DNA from: VYFG01 sp965248685
Lineage (GTDB): Bacteria > Pseudomonadota > Gammaproteobacteria > Arenicellales > Poriferihabitantaceae
Direction of reading: 5' to 3'
DNA length: 64,000 nt
Assembly (NCBI GenBank): GCA_965248685.1
Contig: CBDFKC010000004.1
Location: forward strand, 682,001-746,000
The translations under genes and the position numbers were made by a program. Shown one piece after another: positions 16,438 to 24,887 of the stretch (position 1 is the stretch's first letter; each line of letters starts with the position of its first letter). The notes under the pieces are model-generated. The model saw only the letters and a program-made list of their open reading frames with translations. It was not told the origin of the DNA and did not search any database.

Positions 16438-17230
16438 GGTGATGGTTAGCGGTGTTGGGATGTTGAGTAAGGGTTGTAAGTTGGTCGGTCTGATAGCGCG
16501 CCGCCAGATCATAGCGGCTGCCCGGATAAGTCAACGCCACGCTGGTTACCACAGACTGGTTTTTCCAGGTTCGACGGGACAGTTTGATACAAGGCTCTCC
16601 GGGGTCGACCATCAGAATTCTGGCGCTGCGTTTGTCGGGTAGGATGGCCTGCACGATGTGCTCCATCTCATCGGGCTTGCCCAGACTAATTAGGTATTCG
16701 GTGGCGGTTTGATTAGTGAATTCCTGGCCCATAAATTTTGGTGCAATCCCAGGGTTGACTATACGATCTTCAAGCTGAATTGGTAATTCGTCCTGGTAGT
16801 GTACTGCGCGTAAATGAAACAATTGGGTACCGAATGCCAGTTCCATGGCCGAGGCAATGGAATTATTGGCCTTGATGGTTTTCAAACTCAGGACCTTGCA
16901 GCGGTGAACACACCCTGCCGCGCGAACTTCATCGGCGATATCCTGCAGATTGATCAGACTCGCGTGTCGAGTTGGTTTAGCAACGAAAGTGCCGAGTCCG
17001 TGAACCCGGTCCAGCAACCCTTCCTGGGTCAATTCTCTTAAGGCCCGGTGAATTGTCATCCGGCTAACTGCCAGGGTATCGACTAATTCATTCTCTGACG
17101 GCAGCTTTTGACCGGGAGACCATGTCTGATCTCTGATTTTTCCTCGTATATCGTTTTTGATTTGTTGATAGAGCGGAAGCGCAATACCTTTTTCCGGGCT
17201 GACAAACTCTCCTGGAGGCAATGTTTCCAT
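16430..17230 (-). CDS. hutC: Histidine utilisation repressor HutC (GntR family)
   Basis: 266 residues. An N-terminal GntR winged helix (about 15-85; LYQQIKNDIRGKI, SENELVDTLAVSRMTIHRALREL, GLGTFVAKP) is joined to a UTRA ligand domain (about 95-245). In Pseudomonas HutC is released from DNA by urocanate. The start codon overlaps the hutI stop (TAATG, 1 base), and the end overlaps hutU by 8 bases, so the regulator is made from within the operon it controls. A likely operator, TGTATATACA, lies upstream of hutI at 18477-18486 and would give autoregulation. Confidence 0.95.
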   Translation of the reverse strand: METLPPGEFVSPEKGIALPLYQQIKNDIRGKIRDQTWSPGQKLPSENELVDTLAVSRMTIHRALRELTQEGLLDRVHGLGTFVAKPTRHASLINLQDIADEVRAAGCVHRCKVLSLKTIKANNSIASAMELAFGTQLFHLRAVHYQDELPIQLEDRIVNPGIAPKFMGQEFTNQTATEYLISLGKPDEMEHIVQAILPDKRSARILMVDPGEPCIKLSRRTWKNQSVVTSVALTYPGSRYDLAARYQTDQLTTLTQHPNTANHHHG

Positions 17231-18468
17231 TACTGCGTGAAGCCTTCATTGTGCTGTCGCCAGACGCCCCCTTGCATGACCCGCCGACAGGGATTCAGAC
17301 CAATATGATAACTAAGTTCAGCGGGATGTTGGGAATTCCATAACGCCAGGTCCGCTTGCTTGCCAGGTTGGATTGAACCAATGGCGTCAGATTTTCCAAG
17401 CGCACTGGCGGCGTTTATGGTGAACCCTGCAAGTGCTTCCAGGGGCGTCATACCGAACAGGGTGCAACCCATATTCATGATGAGCAGGGGTGAAAAAACC
17501 GGAGAGCTGCCCGGGTTGCAATCCGTTGCCAGAGCGATCGGAACTCCATTTTTCCGTAATGTGGTCAAAGGCGGCAATTGCTGTTCTTTCAGAACATAAA
17601 ACGCCCCAGGTAGCAGCACCGCAACGGATCCATTGCTCGCAATAATTTTACAGTCTGCATCCGACAAATATTCGAGATGATCCACCGATAGCGCTCCATG
17701 GGTTGCGCTCATCGCGGCGCCGCCAAGATTGCTGAGTTGTTCGGCATGACATTTAACCGGCAATCCATATTGCTCGGCCTGGTTAAAAACCCGTTCTACC
17801 TGGTTAACTGTAAATCCAATGCCTTCACAAAACGCGTCCACTGCGTCTACTAGCCCCGCCTCAACCGCAGCAGGCAACATGTCTTGGCAAACAGCGTCGA
17901 TATAATCATCTTTACGCCCGGCGTATTCCGGTGGCAGCGCGTGGGCGCCAAGAAAGGTACGCTGGAGACGCAGCCCATATTGCTCAGCCAGCCGGTCGGC
18001 GGTCCGCAGCATCTTTATTTCGCAATCCCGGTTAAGTCCGTAACCGGATTTAACTTCCACGGTGGTTACACCCTCGGATAGCAGGGCTTCAAGTCGCGGT
18101 CGTGACTGCTCGATCAAATCATCATCCGACGCCTCGCGAGTCGCATTAACCGTAGCCATGATGCCGCCGCCTTGTCGCGATATTTCGCTGTAACTGACAC
18201 CCTGCAAACGTTGATCGAATTCACCCGCGCGATTGCCCGCGTATACCAGATGGGTATGGCAGTCGATCAATCCTGGTGTGACCAGCATGCCCTGGCAATC
18301 GTACCGATTAACTTCTTCGCTGGTATATAGTGCCGGTAAATCCCGTAGTTCTCCAACCCAAGTGATCTTGTCCTGGTCAACTACTACGGCACCATTGGTT
18401 ATCTGACCGTAATCCGAAGCCTCGGTCAGGCAAATCAGGTTGGCATTATGCAGTACTGTCGCGACCAT
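17230..18468 (-). CDS. hutI: Imidazolonepropionase HutI
   Basis: 412 residues; an amidohydrolase-superfamily enzyme that opens imidazolone propionate to formiminoglutamate, step three of histidine degradation. The metal ligands begin with His71-Thr-His73 in GLIDCHTHLVYAGNR. The AHALPPEY segment, CHAEQLSNLGGA and the late LATDCNPGSSPV, containing the conserved Asp, follow in order. Length is typical. It is the first gene of the minus-strand hut operon; the start at 18468 lies 9 bp from the putative HutC operator. A perfect TTGACA hexamer occurs on this strand at 18514-18519, although no matching -10 stands out. Confidence 0.96.
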   Translation of the reverse strand: MVATVLHNANLICLTEASDYGQITNGAVVVDQDKITWVGELRDLPALYTSEEVNRYDCQGMLVTPGLIDCHTHLVYAGNRAGEFDQRLQGVSYSEISRQGGGIMATVNATREASDDDLIEQSRPRLEALLSEGVTTVEVKSGYGLNRDCEIKMLRTADRLAEQYGLRLQRTFLGAHALPPEYAGRKDDYIDAVCQDMLPAAVEAGLVDAVDAFCEGIGFTVNQVERVFNQAEQYGLPVKCHAEQLSNLGGAAMSATHGALSVDHLEYLSDADCKIIASNGSVAVLLPGAFYVLKEQQLPPLTTLRKNGVPIALATDCNPGSSPVFSPLLIMNMGCTLFGMTPLEALAGFTINAASALGKSDAIGSIQPGKQADLALWNSQHPAELSYHIGLNPCRRVMQGGVWRQHNEGFTQ

Positions 18469-18476
18469 ATTTCACT

Positions 18477-18486
18477 TGTATATACA
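18477..18486. promoter_or_regulatory. Putative HutC operator in the hutI-hutF divergent promoter
   Basis: TGTATATACA is a perfect 10-bp palindrome fitting the TGTA-N2-TACA half-site pattern described for HutC of Pseudomonas. It lies in the 65-bp gap between the divergent hutI and hutF starts. It would overlap promoter elements of both arms, so a single repressor could control the whole locus. Binding is inferred from pattern and position. Confidence 0.65.
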
Positions 18487-18492
18487 TGTATG

Positions 18493-18501
18493 TGCTATGT
18501 T
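18493..18501 (+). promoter_or_regulatory. Candidate extended -10 element for hutF
   Basis: TGCTATGTT reads as an extended -10 (TGn followed by TATGTT) ending 32 bases before the hutF ATG. No good -35 is spaced correctly, which is acceptable for extended -10 promoters. The HutC-like palindrome lies just upstream, positioned to block polymerase. Confidence 0.4.
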
Positions 18502-18533
18502 AAACTGCGGGTTTGTCAATAGCAAGTCACTCA

Positions 18534-19916
18534 ATGCAAACGAATTCGATCTGGTGTCGGTCGGCCCTGCTGAAGCAAGGCTGGGCAGAAGATGTCTTGT
18601 TTGATATTGATCCCAACGGACTGATTCAGTCAATCAAGACTGATACGTCAGCGGCTGAGTTGGATCAATCCGTATCCAGGTTAGGTGGTGTTCTGATTCC
18701 CGGCATACCAAACCTGCATTCCCATGCCCATCAGCGGGCGATGGCCGGATTGAGTGAGCTTGCAAGTGGCAGCGGTGATAGCTTTTGGACCTGGCGCAAA
18801 GCGATGTACCATTTCCTGGCCAAAATAGAACCCGACCAGCTATACCATATTGCCCGCATGCTTTACCTGGAGATGTTGCAGGCAGGGTATACCCGGGTCG
18901 GCGAATTCCAATACTTGCATCATGATCTGGCGGGCAAGCCCTATGCTAATCGCGCAGAAATGACCCTACAGTGTCGCCAGGCAGCAGCAGATGTCGGCAT
19001 CGGCTTCACCGCATTGCCAGTGTTCTATTGTTATGGTGGATTCGGCGAACAACAATCTGGCGTGGGGCAAAAACGATTTATAAATGATGTCGATGGATTC
19101 CTTGAAATCGTGTCGCTACTGCATAAACAAAAAGGTCAGCATGATCGCGTCGGTATCGCGCCGCATTCATTACGGGCAATTAGTCAATCGGGACTGCAGA
19201 AGGTTCTCGATGAAATGCCAGTGGATTGCAGGGTCCATCTGCACATTGCCGAGCAGATCAAGGAAGTCGACGATTGCTTCGCTTGGAGCGGTCAGCGACC
19301 GGTTGCATGGCTTTACAATCACTTTAAGCCCGACCATAACTGGTGTCTAATCCATGCAACCCACATGGACCAAGCCGAAACCAAAATGTTGGCACAATCA
19401 AATACCATTGCCGGACTGTGTCCCGCAACAGAAGGGAATCTCGGTGATGGGTTTTTTAACGCCGAGGAATTTATCTCTGCCAGAGGAATTTGGGGCATTG
19501 GTTCGGACAGTCATATCTCGGTAAGCCCAGTGGAGGAGTTGCGTTGGCTGGAGTATGGCCAGAGATTACTATCCGGCGGACGCAATGTACTGGTCGGAGA
19601 GTCCGAGGAGCTTATGCATACCGGACGCTACCTGTTTTCCAACGCTGCCCGGGGTGGCGCCGCGGCCTGCGAAACTAATGCCGGGGAATTAGCCGTTGAT
19701 AAACAAGCTGATTTTATTTTGCTCGACTCTGACCATCCGCGGCTCTACGGGCGTCAAACGGACAGCCTGCTTGATAGTTGGATTTTTTCCGGCAATGAAG
19801 ATTTAGTGTCGGCAGTTTACGTCGCGGGAAAAAAAGTAACCCAGCAAGAAGGTCATAACGACAAACAACTTATTCAACAAAAATACCGTCAGACAATTGA
19901 TCAATTGATGGCATAG
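18534..19916 (+). CDS. hutF: Formimidoylglutamate deiminase HutF
   Basis: 460 residues from ATG 18534 (MQTNSIWC); an upstream in-frame TTG at 18513 falls in the promoter region. HutF hydrolyses N-formimino-L-glutamate to N-formyl-L-glutamate plus ammonia, the proteobacterial alternative to direct HutG-type hydrolysis. Amidohydrolase features: the metal-binding HSHAH in IPNLHSHAHQRAMAGL, HIAEQ, IHATHMD, and WGIGSDSHISVSP with the conserved Asp. The presence of hutF predicts the five-step pathway, which needs an N-formylglutamate deformylase (HutG). None is visible in the window. It is the first gene of the plus-strand hut arm. Confidence 0.94.
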   Translation: MQTNSIWCRSALLKQGWAEDVLFDIDPNGLIQSIKTDTSAAELDQSVSRLGGVLIPGIPNLHSHAHQRAMAGLSELASGSGDSFWTWRKAMYHFLAKIEPDQLYHIARMLYLEMLQAGYTRVGEFQYLHHDLAGKPYANRAEMTLQCRQAAADVGIGFTALPVFYCYGGFGEQQSGVGQKRFINDVDGFLEIVSLLHKQKGQHDRVGIAPHSLRAISQSGLQKVLDEMPVDCRVHLHIAEQIKEVDDCFAWSGQRPVAWLYNHFKPDHNWCLIHATHMDQAETKMLAQSNTIAGLCPATEGNLGDGFFNAEEFISARGIWGIGSDSHISVSPVEELRWLEYGQRLLSGGRNVLVGESEELMHTGRYLFSNAARGGAAACETNAGELAVDKQADFILLDSDHPRLYGRQTDSLLDSWIFSGNEDLVSAVYVAGKKVTQQEGHNDKQLIQQKYRQTIDQLMA

Positions 19917-19957
19917 ATTGGACAAACAACGACGAAAATCACCATTAGTAGCAACCC

Positions 19958-21505
19958 ATGACACATAATTTAAAACTGGTTCCCGGCGCCCTGAATCTTG
20001 CCCAACTGGAATCAATTTATCGCGAGCGGGTAGTGGTCAAGGTGGACCCGAAAGCACGGACCGGGGTGGACAAGGCGGCCCAGATTGTGGCTGCCGCGGC
20101 CGCTGGCGATGCGCCGGTTTACGGCGTGAATACCGGTTTCGGCAAACTCGCCAGCACTAGGATTAATGCCGAGGACACCACCACCCTGCAGCGCAACCTG
20201 ATCCTGTCACACTGCTGCGGCGTCGGCGAGCCTTTGAGCGAAGCGGTGACGCGTCTGGTCATGGTGCTGAAGATTAACTCGTTGTCCCAGGGTGCCTCCG
20301 GGGTGAGTTGGCGATTGATCGAACAAATTGTTGGCATGCTGGAAAAAGATGTAATTCCAGTAATTCCAGGCCAGGGTTCGGTGGGAGCCTCCGGGGATCT
20401 GGCACCTCTCGCTCATCTAACCGCCGCGATGATTGGAGAAGGTGAAGTCAGGCTTGAGGGGAAAGCCACTGCGGCCGGGGCGGCGCTCAACAAGGTTGGC
20501 CTGGATCCGCTGGTGTTGAATGCCAAAGAGGGGCTCGGCATGATTAATGGAACCCAGGTGTCAACTGCGCTTGCTCTAGCCGGCCTGTTCGATGGCTGGC
20601 GTCTATGGCATTCGGCGTTGGTAACTGGTGCCATGGCGAGCGACGCGATGATGGGCTCTACCGCGCCTTTTCGTAGCGAGATTCAGCAGCTACGAGGACA
20701 TCCCGGACAAATTGATGCCGGTGCTGCCCTGCGGAATTTGTTGTTGGGGTCGGAGATTCGTGAATCTCACCGGGATGATGATACCCGGGTGCAGGATCCC
20801 TATTGCATCCGCTGCCAACCCCAGGTCATGGGAGCCTGCGCAGATATGTTACGTCATGTCGCGTCGACTCTGAAAATTGAGGCCAATGCCGTTACCGACA
20901 ATCCTTTGGTAATACACGAAGGCGAGATGATCCTGTCGGGCGGTAATTTTCATGCCGAGCCGGTTGCGTTTGCCGCCGACCAGATTGCTTTGGCACTGGC
21001 TGAAATCGGCTCCATCACAGAACGCCGAATCGCCACCATGGTAGACCCAGCTCTTAGTTATGGACTCCCTGCATTTCTATCACCTGCTCCAGGGTTGAAT
21101 TCGGGTTTTATGGTTGCCGAAATAACCGCCGCTGCATTGATGGCGGAAAATAAACAAAAGGCTATGCCTTGTTCTGTAGATTCGACTCCTACCAGCGCCA
21201 ACCAGGAAGATCATGTCTCCATGGCTTGTCATGGCGCCCGCCGATTGCTGGATATGATTCCAAACCTGGCAGGTATCGTTGGTATTGAATTGTTAACCAG
21301 CGCCCAGGGCATAGAGTTACGCCAACCCTTGACTACCAGCGGGGCTTTGAAAAATGTTCTCGTCAGTTTGCGCGCGCAAGTTCCAAGCTTGGGGGATGAT
21401 CGGTATATGGCCGACGATCTCGAAGCGGCCAGAAAACTTGTGTTGTCCGGAAATATCTTACAAAATCTTGGATCAATCCTGCCTGGATTCAAATCTGAAA
21501 AATGA
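19958..21505 (+). CDS. hutH: Histidine ammonia-lyase HutH
   Basis: 515 residues; removes ammonia from L-histidine to give trans-urocanate, the first step of the pathway. The MIO cofactor-forming Ala144-Ser145-Gly146 is intact in GQGSVGASGDLAPLAHL. YGVNTGFG (55-62), RVQDPYCIRCQPQVMG and SGGNFHAEPVAF are all as in characterised HutH. It therefore provides the normal activity and a direct contrast with the MIO-less paralogue at 12309-13823. It follows hutF by 41 bases. Its stop overlaps the start of the next gene (ATGA, 21502-21505). Confidence 0.97.
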   Translation: MTHNLKLVPGALNLAQLESIYRERVVVKVDPKARTGVDKAAQIVAAAAAGDAPVYGVNTGFGKLASTRINAEDTTTLQRNLILSHCCGVGEPLSEAVTRLVMVLKINSLSQGASGVSWRLIEQIVGMLEKDVIPVIPGQGSVGASGDLAPLAHLTAAMIGEGEVRLEGKATAAGAALNKVGLDPLVLNAKEGLGMINGTQVSTALALAGLFDGWRLWHSALVTGAMASDAMMGSTAPFRSEIQQLRGHPGQIDAGAALRNLLLGSEIRESHRDDDTRVQDPYCIRCQPQVMGACADMLRHVASTLKIEANAVTDNPLVIHEGEMILSGGNFHAEPVAFAADQIALALAEIGSITERRIATMVDPALSYGLPAFLSPAPGLNSGFMVAEITAAALMAENKQKAMPCSVDSTPTSANQEDHVSMACHGARRLLDMIPNLAGIVGIELLTSAQGIELRQPLTTSGALKNVLVSLRAQVPSLGDDRYMADDLEAARKLVLSGNILQNLGSILPGFKSEK

Positions 21506-21873
21506 AAAAATCTATTCTTCTTATAATATTGGTCTGTTTTTCCATACCCTGGATTAGGGTTGCGCATGCAGAGCCGGTGGTGTTAATCAATCAGCAAATA
21601 GTTGATTTTCTGAGTGGCGAAAAAATTACCGGCAATCAAAACGGAACAGAATGGTTTCAGACCTTTGCCGCCGGTGGATATACCAGCTATGAGGAAGTAA
21701 ATGGGTTTCGTCCCGCCAGTGGATTGTGGAAAGCCGAGGGCAACAAATACTGTTCTCAATGGCCGCCAGCATCCAACTGGTCGTGTTATGTATTTATCGC
21801 TGAAGGCGACAATCTGGTTTTTGTTCCTGACGGTGGGGGAGAACCCTGGCCGGCGGTCAGGTTGGCACAATGA
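21502..21873 (+). CDS. Small secreted protein of unknown function, coupled to hutH
   Basis: 123 residues. The N-terminus MKKSILLIILVCFSIPWIRVAHA is a clear Sec signal peptide with a probable cleavage after AHA, so the mature protein of about 100 residues is periplasmic or exported. It contains SGLWKAEGNKYCSQWPPASNWSCYVF with two Cys about 11 residues apart, which could form a disulfide. The pattern (scaffold LSGEKITG, GTEWFQTF, GxW, Cys) resembles small single-domain DUF995-like proteins, but the match is loose. The start codon overlaps the hutH stop (ATGA), so it is co-expressed with histidine catabolism. Function unknown. Confidence 0.7.
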   Translation: MKKSILLIILVCFSIPWIRVAHAEPVVLINQQIVDFLSGEKITGNQNGTEWFQTFAAGGYTSYEEVNGFRPASGLWKAEGNKYCSQWPPASNWSCYVFIAEGDNLVFVPDGGGEPWPAVRLAQ

Positions 21874-21927
21874 CTCTTTTCAGAGAATGATGATCGTGGG
21901 ACAAACGTCATACGGGCAATGGTGTAA

Positions 21928-22719
21928 ATGCTGACCCAGGCCGAAATCGCTCACTACCGAAACAAGGGATACGTGGTTCCCAACTACCGGCTTTCCGTTG
22001 ATCTGCTTGGTAGGATGCGGGAAGCCTATGCTCGATTGCTAAAAGATAACCCCGGTATATCAGCGGATTTTATGCTGGGACCCCATCTGGAAAACCCTGG
22101 TACCCAGGGTGTTAAAGGTTCCAGAGAATGGCTGGAGTTTGCAACCCATCCGGATTTGATGGAAATGGCGGCAGATTTGATCGGTGACGATATTATTCTA
22201 TGGGGCACTACTATTTTTGGCAAACCTGCTCACAATGGAAAGGAAACGCCCTGGCATCAGGATGGCGATTATTATCCTATCCGGCCCCTGGAAACCCAAT
22301 CTATCTGGATCGCATTGGATGAAGTTACGTTGGAAAATGGACCCATGCGATTTATCCCCGGCTCCCATCAACAAAAACAATTGTTTACCCATCATTGGGA
22401 AGAAAATGATGGCCTGACCATTAATCTGGTATGTGACCAACAACATTTTGATGCAACTACCGCGGAAAACCTAATTCTGAAAGCTGGGCAAGTGTCGTAT
22501 CATGATGTTTATATGATTCACGGATCGCTGGCGAACACCACGACCGAGCGCAGGGCAGGCTTTGTGGTCCGGTTGATGCCAGCGGCCAGTCATTATGACC
22601 ATGCACTGGGTGAGGAGATTGGGAAGAAACACGCGGAACACGACTATGGCAGGCGTCCACTATTTCTGGTCAGGGGCGATGACGTCAATGGCAACAATAA
22701 TTTTACTATCGGCCATTAA
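21928..22719 (+). CDS. Phytanoyl-CoA dioxygenase (PhyH) family protein
   Basis: 263 residues; a non-haem Fe(II)/2-oxoglutarate oxygenase. The iron triad is visible: His110-Gln-Asp112 in TPWHQDGDYYP, and the distal His198 in YMIHGS. The 2-oxoglutarate-binding Arg is probably Arg215 in RRAGFVVRL. PhyH proteins hydroxylate a wide range of small molecules, so the substrate cannot be named. It lies 54 bases after the small secreted protein and before the ABC importer. The context suggests oxidation of histidine or an imidazole or betaine derivative, which is inference. Confidence 0.85.
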   Translation: MLTQAEIAHYRNKGYVVPNYRLSVDLLGRMREAYARLLKDNPGISADFMLGPHLENPGTQGVKGSREWLEFATHPDLMEMAADLIGDDIILWGTTIFGKPAHNGKETPWHQDGDYYPIRPLETQSIWIALDEVTLENGPMRFIPGSHQQKQLFTHHWEENDGLTINLVCDQQHFDATTAENLILKAGQVSYHDVYMIHGSLANTTTERRAGFVVRLMPAASHYDHALGEEIGKKHAEHDYGRRPLFLVRGDDVNGNNNFTIGH

Positions 22720-22801
22720 CCGATACTTGTAGAGTAACCAGGGGCTAATCCTAAATTATCTAGGGAGCCTCTAACTAAAACCACACAGAGGATTAGTAGC
22801 A

Positions 22802-23959
22802 ATGAAAATAAGATTGAAAGGGTTTGCGTCGGTGTTGGCGCTAGCAGCAATGGTATTTGGCTCTACCCAGGTGGGCGCCCAGGAAACGGTCAAAATTGGT
22901 TTTAACGTACCGTTAACCGGGTTCGCTGCCGCCGATGGCACTTCCGCGCGACATGGTGCGGAACTCGCGGTGGAACAGGCCAATACAGATGGCGGAATTA
23001 ATGGTGTAATGATTGAACTGGTGGTATATGACGACCAGGCATCCCCTAAGGAAGCGGTTCCCATCGCGCAAAAACTGATCGAGAAAGATAATGTTGTGAT
23101 GGGGATTTCGGGTAGCTATTCGGGATCAACCCGGGCCGCTGCGGGCATTTTTCAAGAGAGTAAAGTTCCTTATATATCTGCTTACGCGGTTCATCCGGAT
23201 ATTACCCGGGCTGGTAACTATGTTTTTCGCACGTCATTTATGGGTGAAGTCCAGGGGCGTGCCGGTGCCAAGTTGATTGGTGACACTCTGGGCCTAAAAA
23301 AAGTTGCGGTTATTACTCTGCAGAATGATTTTGGTAAGTCTCTGGCCGCTGGGTTCAAACAGGCGGCAGATAAGTTTGGCGTTGAAATCATCTCGGAATA
23401 CCAGTACAGCATTAAAGACCGGCAGTTCGGACCCATTGTGTCTAAAGTTAAAAATGATGCCCCGGAGGCCATTTACGCTTCGGGTTATTTTTTCACCGCA
23501 GGTCCATTGGTGAGCCAGTTGCGCGCCGCTGGTATTTCCGTGCCGGTGATTGGCCAGGAAGGTTATGATGGCCAGAAATTTATCGAGATCGCCGGTGCAG
23601 CAGCCGAAGGCGTTTTGATTACTACTTCCCTGGACCGGGATTCCACTGATGCCGAAGCCCGAAGTTTTATTGATGCGTTTGAAGCCAAAGCTGGCTACCC
23701 GGCGGACATGGTGGGTGCTTCCGGTCATACCGCGGTCAAGGTTGCCGTCGCCGCATTGCGCCAGGCCGGTACCACCGATGGTGACGCAATTCGCGACGCT
23801 ATCGCCGCAACCGAGATTGATGTCTCTACAGGTCGTATTTCTTTTAATGGGCTAGGCGAAGTACGCAAGGACGTTCAGGTGCAAATTGTGAAAGACGGAA
23901 ACTGGCATCACCATTCGGTTATCAGTGACCCCGAGTTATTGGCACCACCAGAATCCTGA
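22802..23959 (+). CDS. Branched-chain amino acid-type ABC transporter, substrate-binding protein
   Basis: 385 residues with a signal peptide (MKIRLKGFASVLALAAMVFGSTQVGAQ, given by its ends; cleavage near residue 26). A type I periplasmic binding domain follows: KIGFNVPLTGFAAADG, VVYDDQASPKEAVPIAQKLI, YSGSTRAAAGIFQESKVPYIS, VAVITLQNDFGKSLAAGF. These are LivJ/LivK-family motifs. The start has a GAGG ribosome-binding site. It heads the importer gene set and follows the hut plus-strand arm, so the most economical ligand is histidine, urocanate or a derivative. That is not determinable from sequence. An RNA hairpin follows the gene. Confidence 0.92.
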   Translation: MKIRLKGFASVLALAAMVFGSTQVGAQETVKIGFNVPLTGFAAADGTSARHGAELAVEQANTDGGINGVMIELVVYDDQASPKEAVPIAQKLIEKDNVVMGISGSYSGSTRAAAGIFQESKVPYISAYAVHPDITRAGNYVFRTSFMGEVQGRAGAKLIGDTLGLKKVAVITLQNDFGKSLAAGFKQAADKFGVEIISEYQYSIKDRQFGPIVSKVKNDAPEAIYASGYFFTAGPLVSQLRAAGISVPVIGQEGYDGQKFIEIAGAAAEGVLITTSLDRDSTDAEARSFIDAFEAKAGYPADMVGASGHTAVKVAVAALRQAGTTDGDAIRDAIAATEIDVSTGRISFNGLGEVRKDVQVQIVKDGNWHHHSVISDPELLAPPES

Positions 23960-23975
23960 TTACCGGTCATTATCA

Positions 23976-24000
23976 ACCCGCTGGGGGATTAACAGCGGGT
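23976..24000 (+). promoter_or_regulatory. Intercistronic hairpin between binding protein and permease genes
   Basis: ACCCGCTG (23976-23983) is followed after 9 bases by its perfect complement CAGCGGGT (23993-24000). There is no downstream T tract, so it probably stabilises or processes the mRNA rather than terminating it. Such hairpins after binding-protein genes commonly raise the binding protein over the membrane components. Confidence 0.55.
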
Positions 24001-24022
24001 AGGATTGTGATTATCCAGGGCG

Positions 24023-24886
24023 ATGCTCTATCTTGAATTATTTATCCAGGGCATCGTCCAGGGCAGCATATATGCGTTAATTGCCCTGGGTTTAACCCTG
24101 GTATATGGTTTATTAAGAATACTGCACGTAGCCCATGCGGCACTATTTACCCTGGGCGGCTACATTGGGGTAATCGTTACTAATCAAACCGGCAGCCTGG
24201 TGCTGGCAATGTTGATTGCGATGGTAGTAGTTGGGTTGATTGGTATGGGACTCTATCGCCTCGCTTATCAACCGCTGCTTGACCGACCTCCTTATATCGC
24301 TCTGATTGCCTCAATCGCGCTTTTTATCGCCGCCGAGGAATTATTTCGGATCATATTCGGGCCATTTGGTATTTCTTATGCTAGTCCTCCGTTGCAGGGT
24401 CAGATCGAATTGTTACCCGGGTTCTTACTCAAGCAAGTCGAACTGGTAACCATCCTGTTATCGGCCAGCATGTTAATTCTGCTGGCCTGGCTGTCAGGAA
24501 ATACCCGGATTGGGGTCGCGTGGCGCGCCACGGTGTCGGACCCGTCAATTGCCCGGATATTTGGCGTGGCTACCCAACAGGTTCGCTATATTAATTTTTT
24601 TATCGCCTCGGCACTGGCGGCGGTGGCAGGTGTGCTGGTCGCATTGCTTAATAATCTGGTCGAACCCACCATGGGCAGCGTAGCTTCCTATAAGGCGCTG
24701 GCGATTATAGTTTTAGGTGGCCTCGGTAGCATTCGCGGAACCCTGATCGCGGCGATGAGTCTGGGCGTAATTGAGTCATTCGGCACAATATATATCGGAC
24801 ACCTCATGGACCGGGATGCCCTGGCTTTCGCGTTCCTGATTATAGTCCTGATGGTTCGGCCCCAGGGTTTGCTCGGAGGCAAGTAA
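24023..24886 (+). CDS. livH: Branched-chain amino acid-type ABC permease LivH
   Basis: 287 residues with about eight membrane segments. The N-terminal GIVQGSIYALIALGLTLVYGLLRILHVAHAALFTLGGY and the C-terminal YKALAIIVLGGLGSIRGTLIAA (each given in part) are the LivH/BPD_transp_2 signatures, the latter including the EAA-like coupling loop. It forms the transmembrane heterodimer with LivM. The gene begins 63 bases after the binding-protein gene and ends 1 base before livM (stop TAA 24884-24886, ATG 24888). Confidence 0.93.
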   Translation: MLYLELFIQGIVQGSIYALIALGLTLVYGLLRILHVAHAALFTLGGYIGVIVTNQTGSLVLAMLIAMVVVGLIGMGLYRLAYQPLLDRPPYIALIASIALFIAAEELFRIIFGPFGISYASPPLQGQIELLPGFLLKQVELVTILLSASMLILLAWLSGNTRIGVAWRATVSDPSIARIFGVATQQVRYINFFIASALAAVAGVLVALLNNLVEPTMGSVASYKALAIIVLGGLGSIRGTLIAAMSLGVIESFGTIYIGHLMDRDALAFAFLIIVLMVRPQGLLGGK

Positions 24887-24887
24887 T

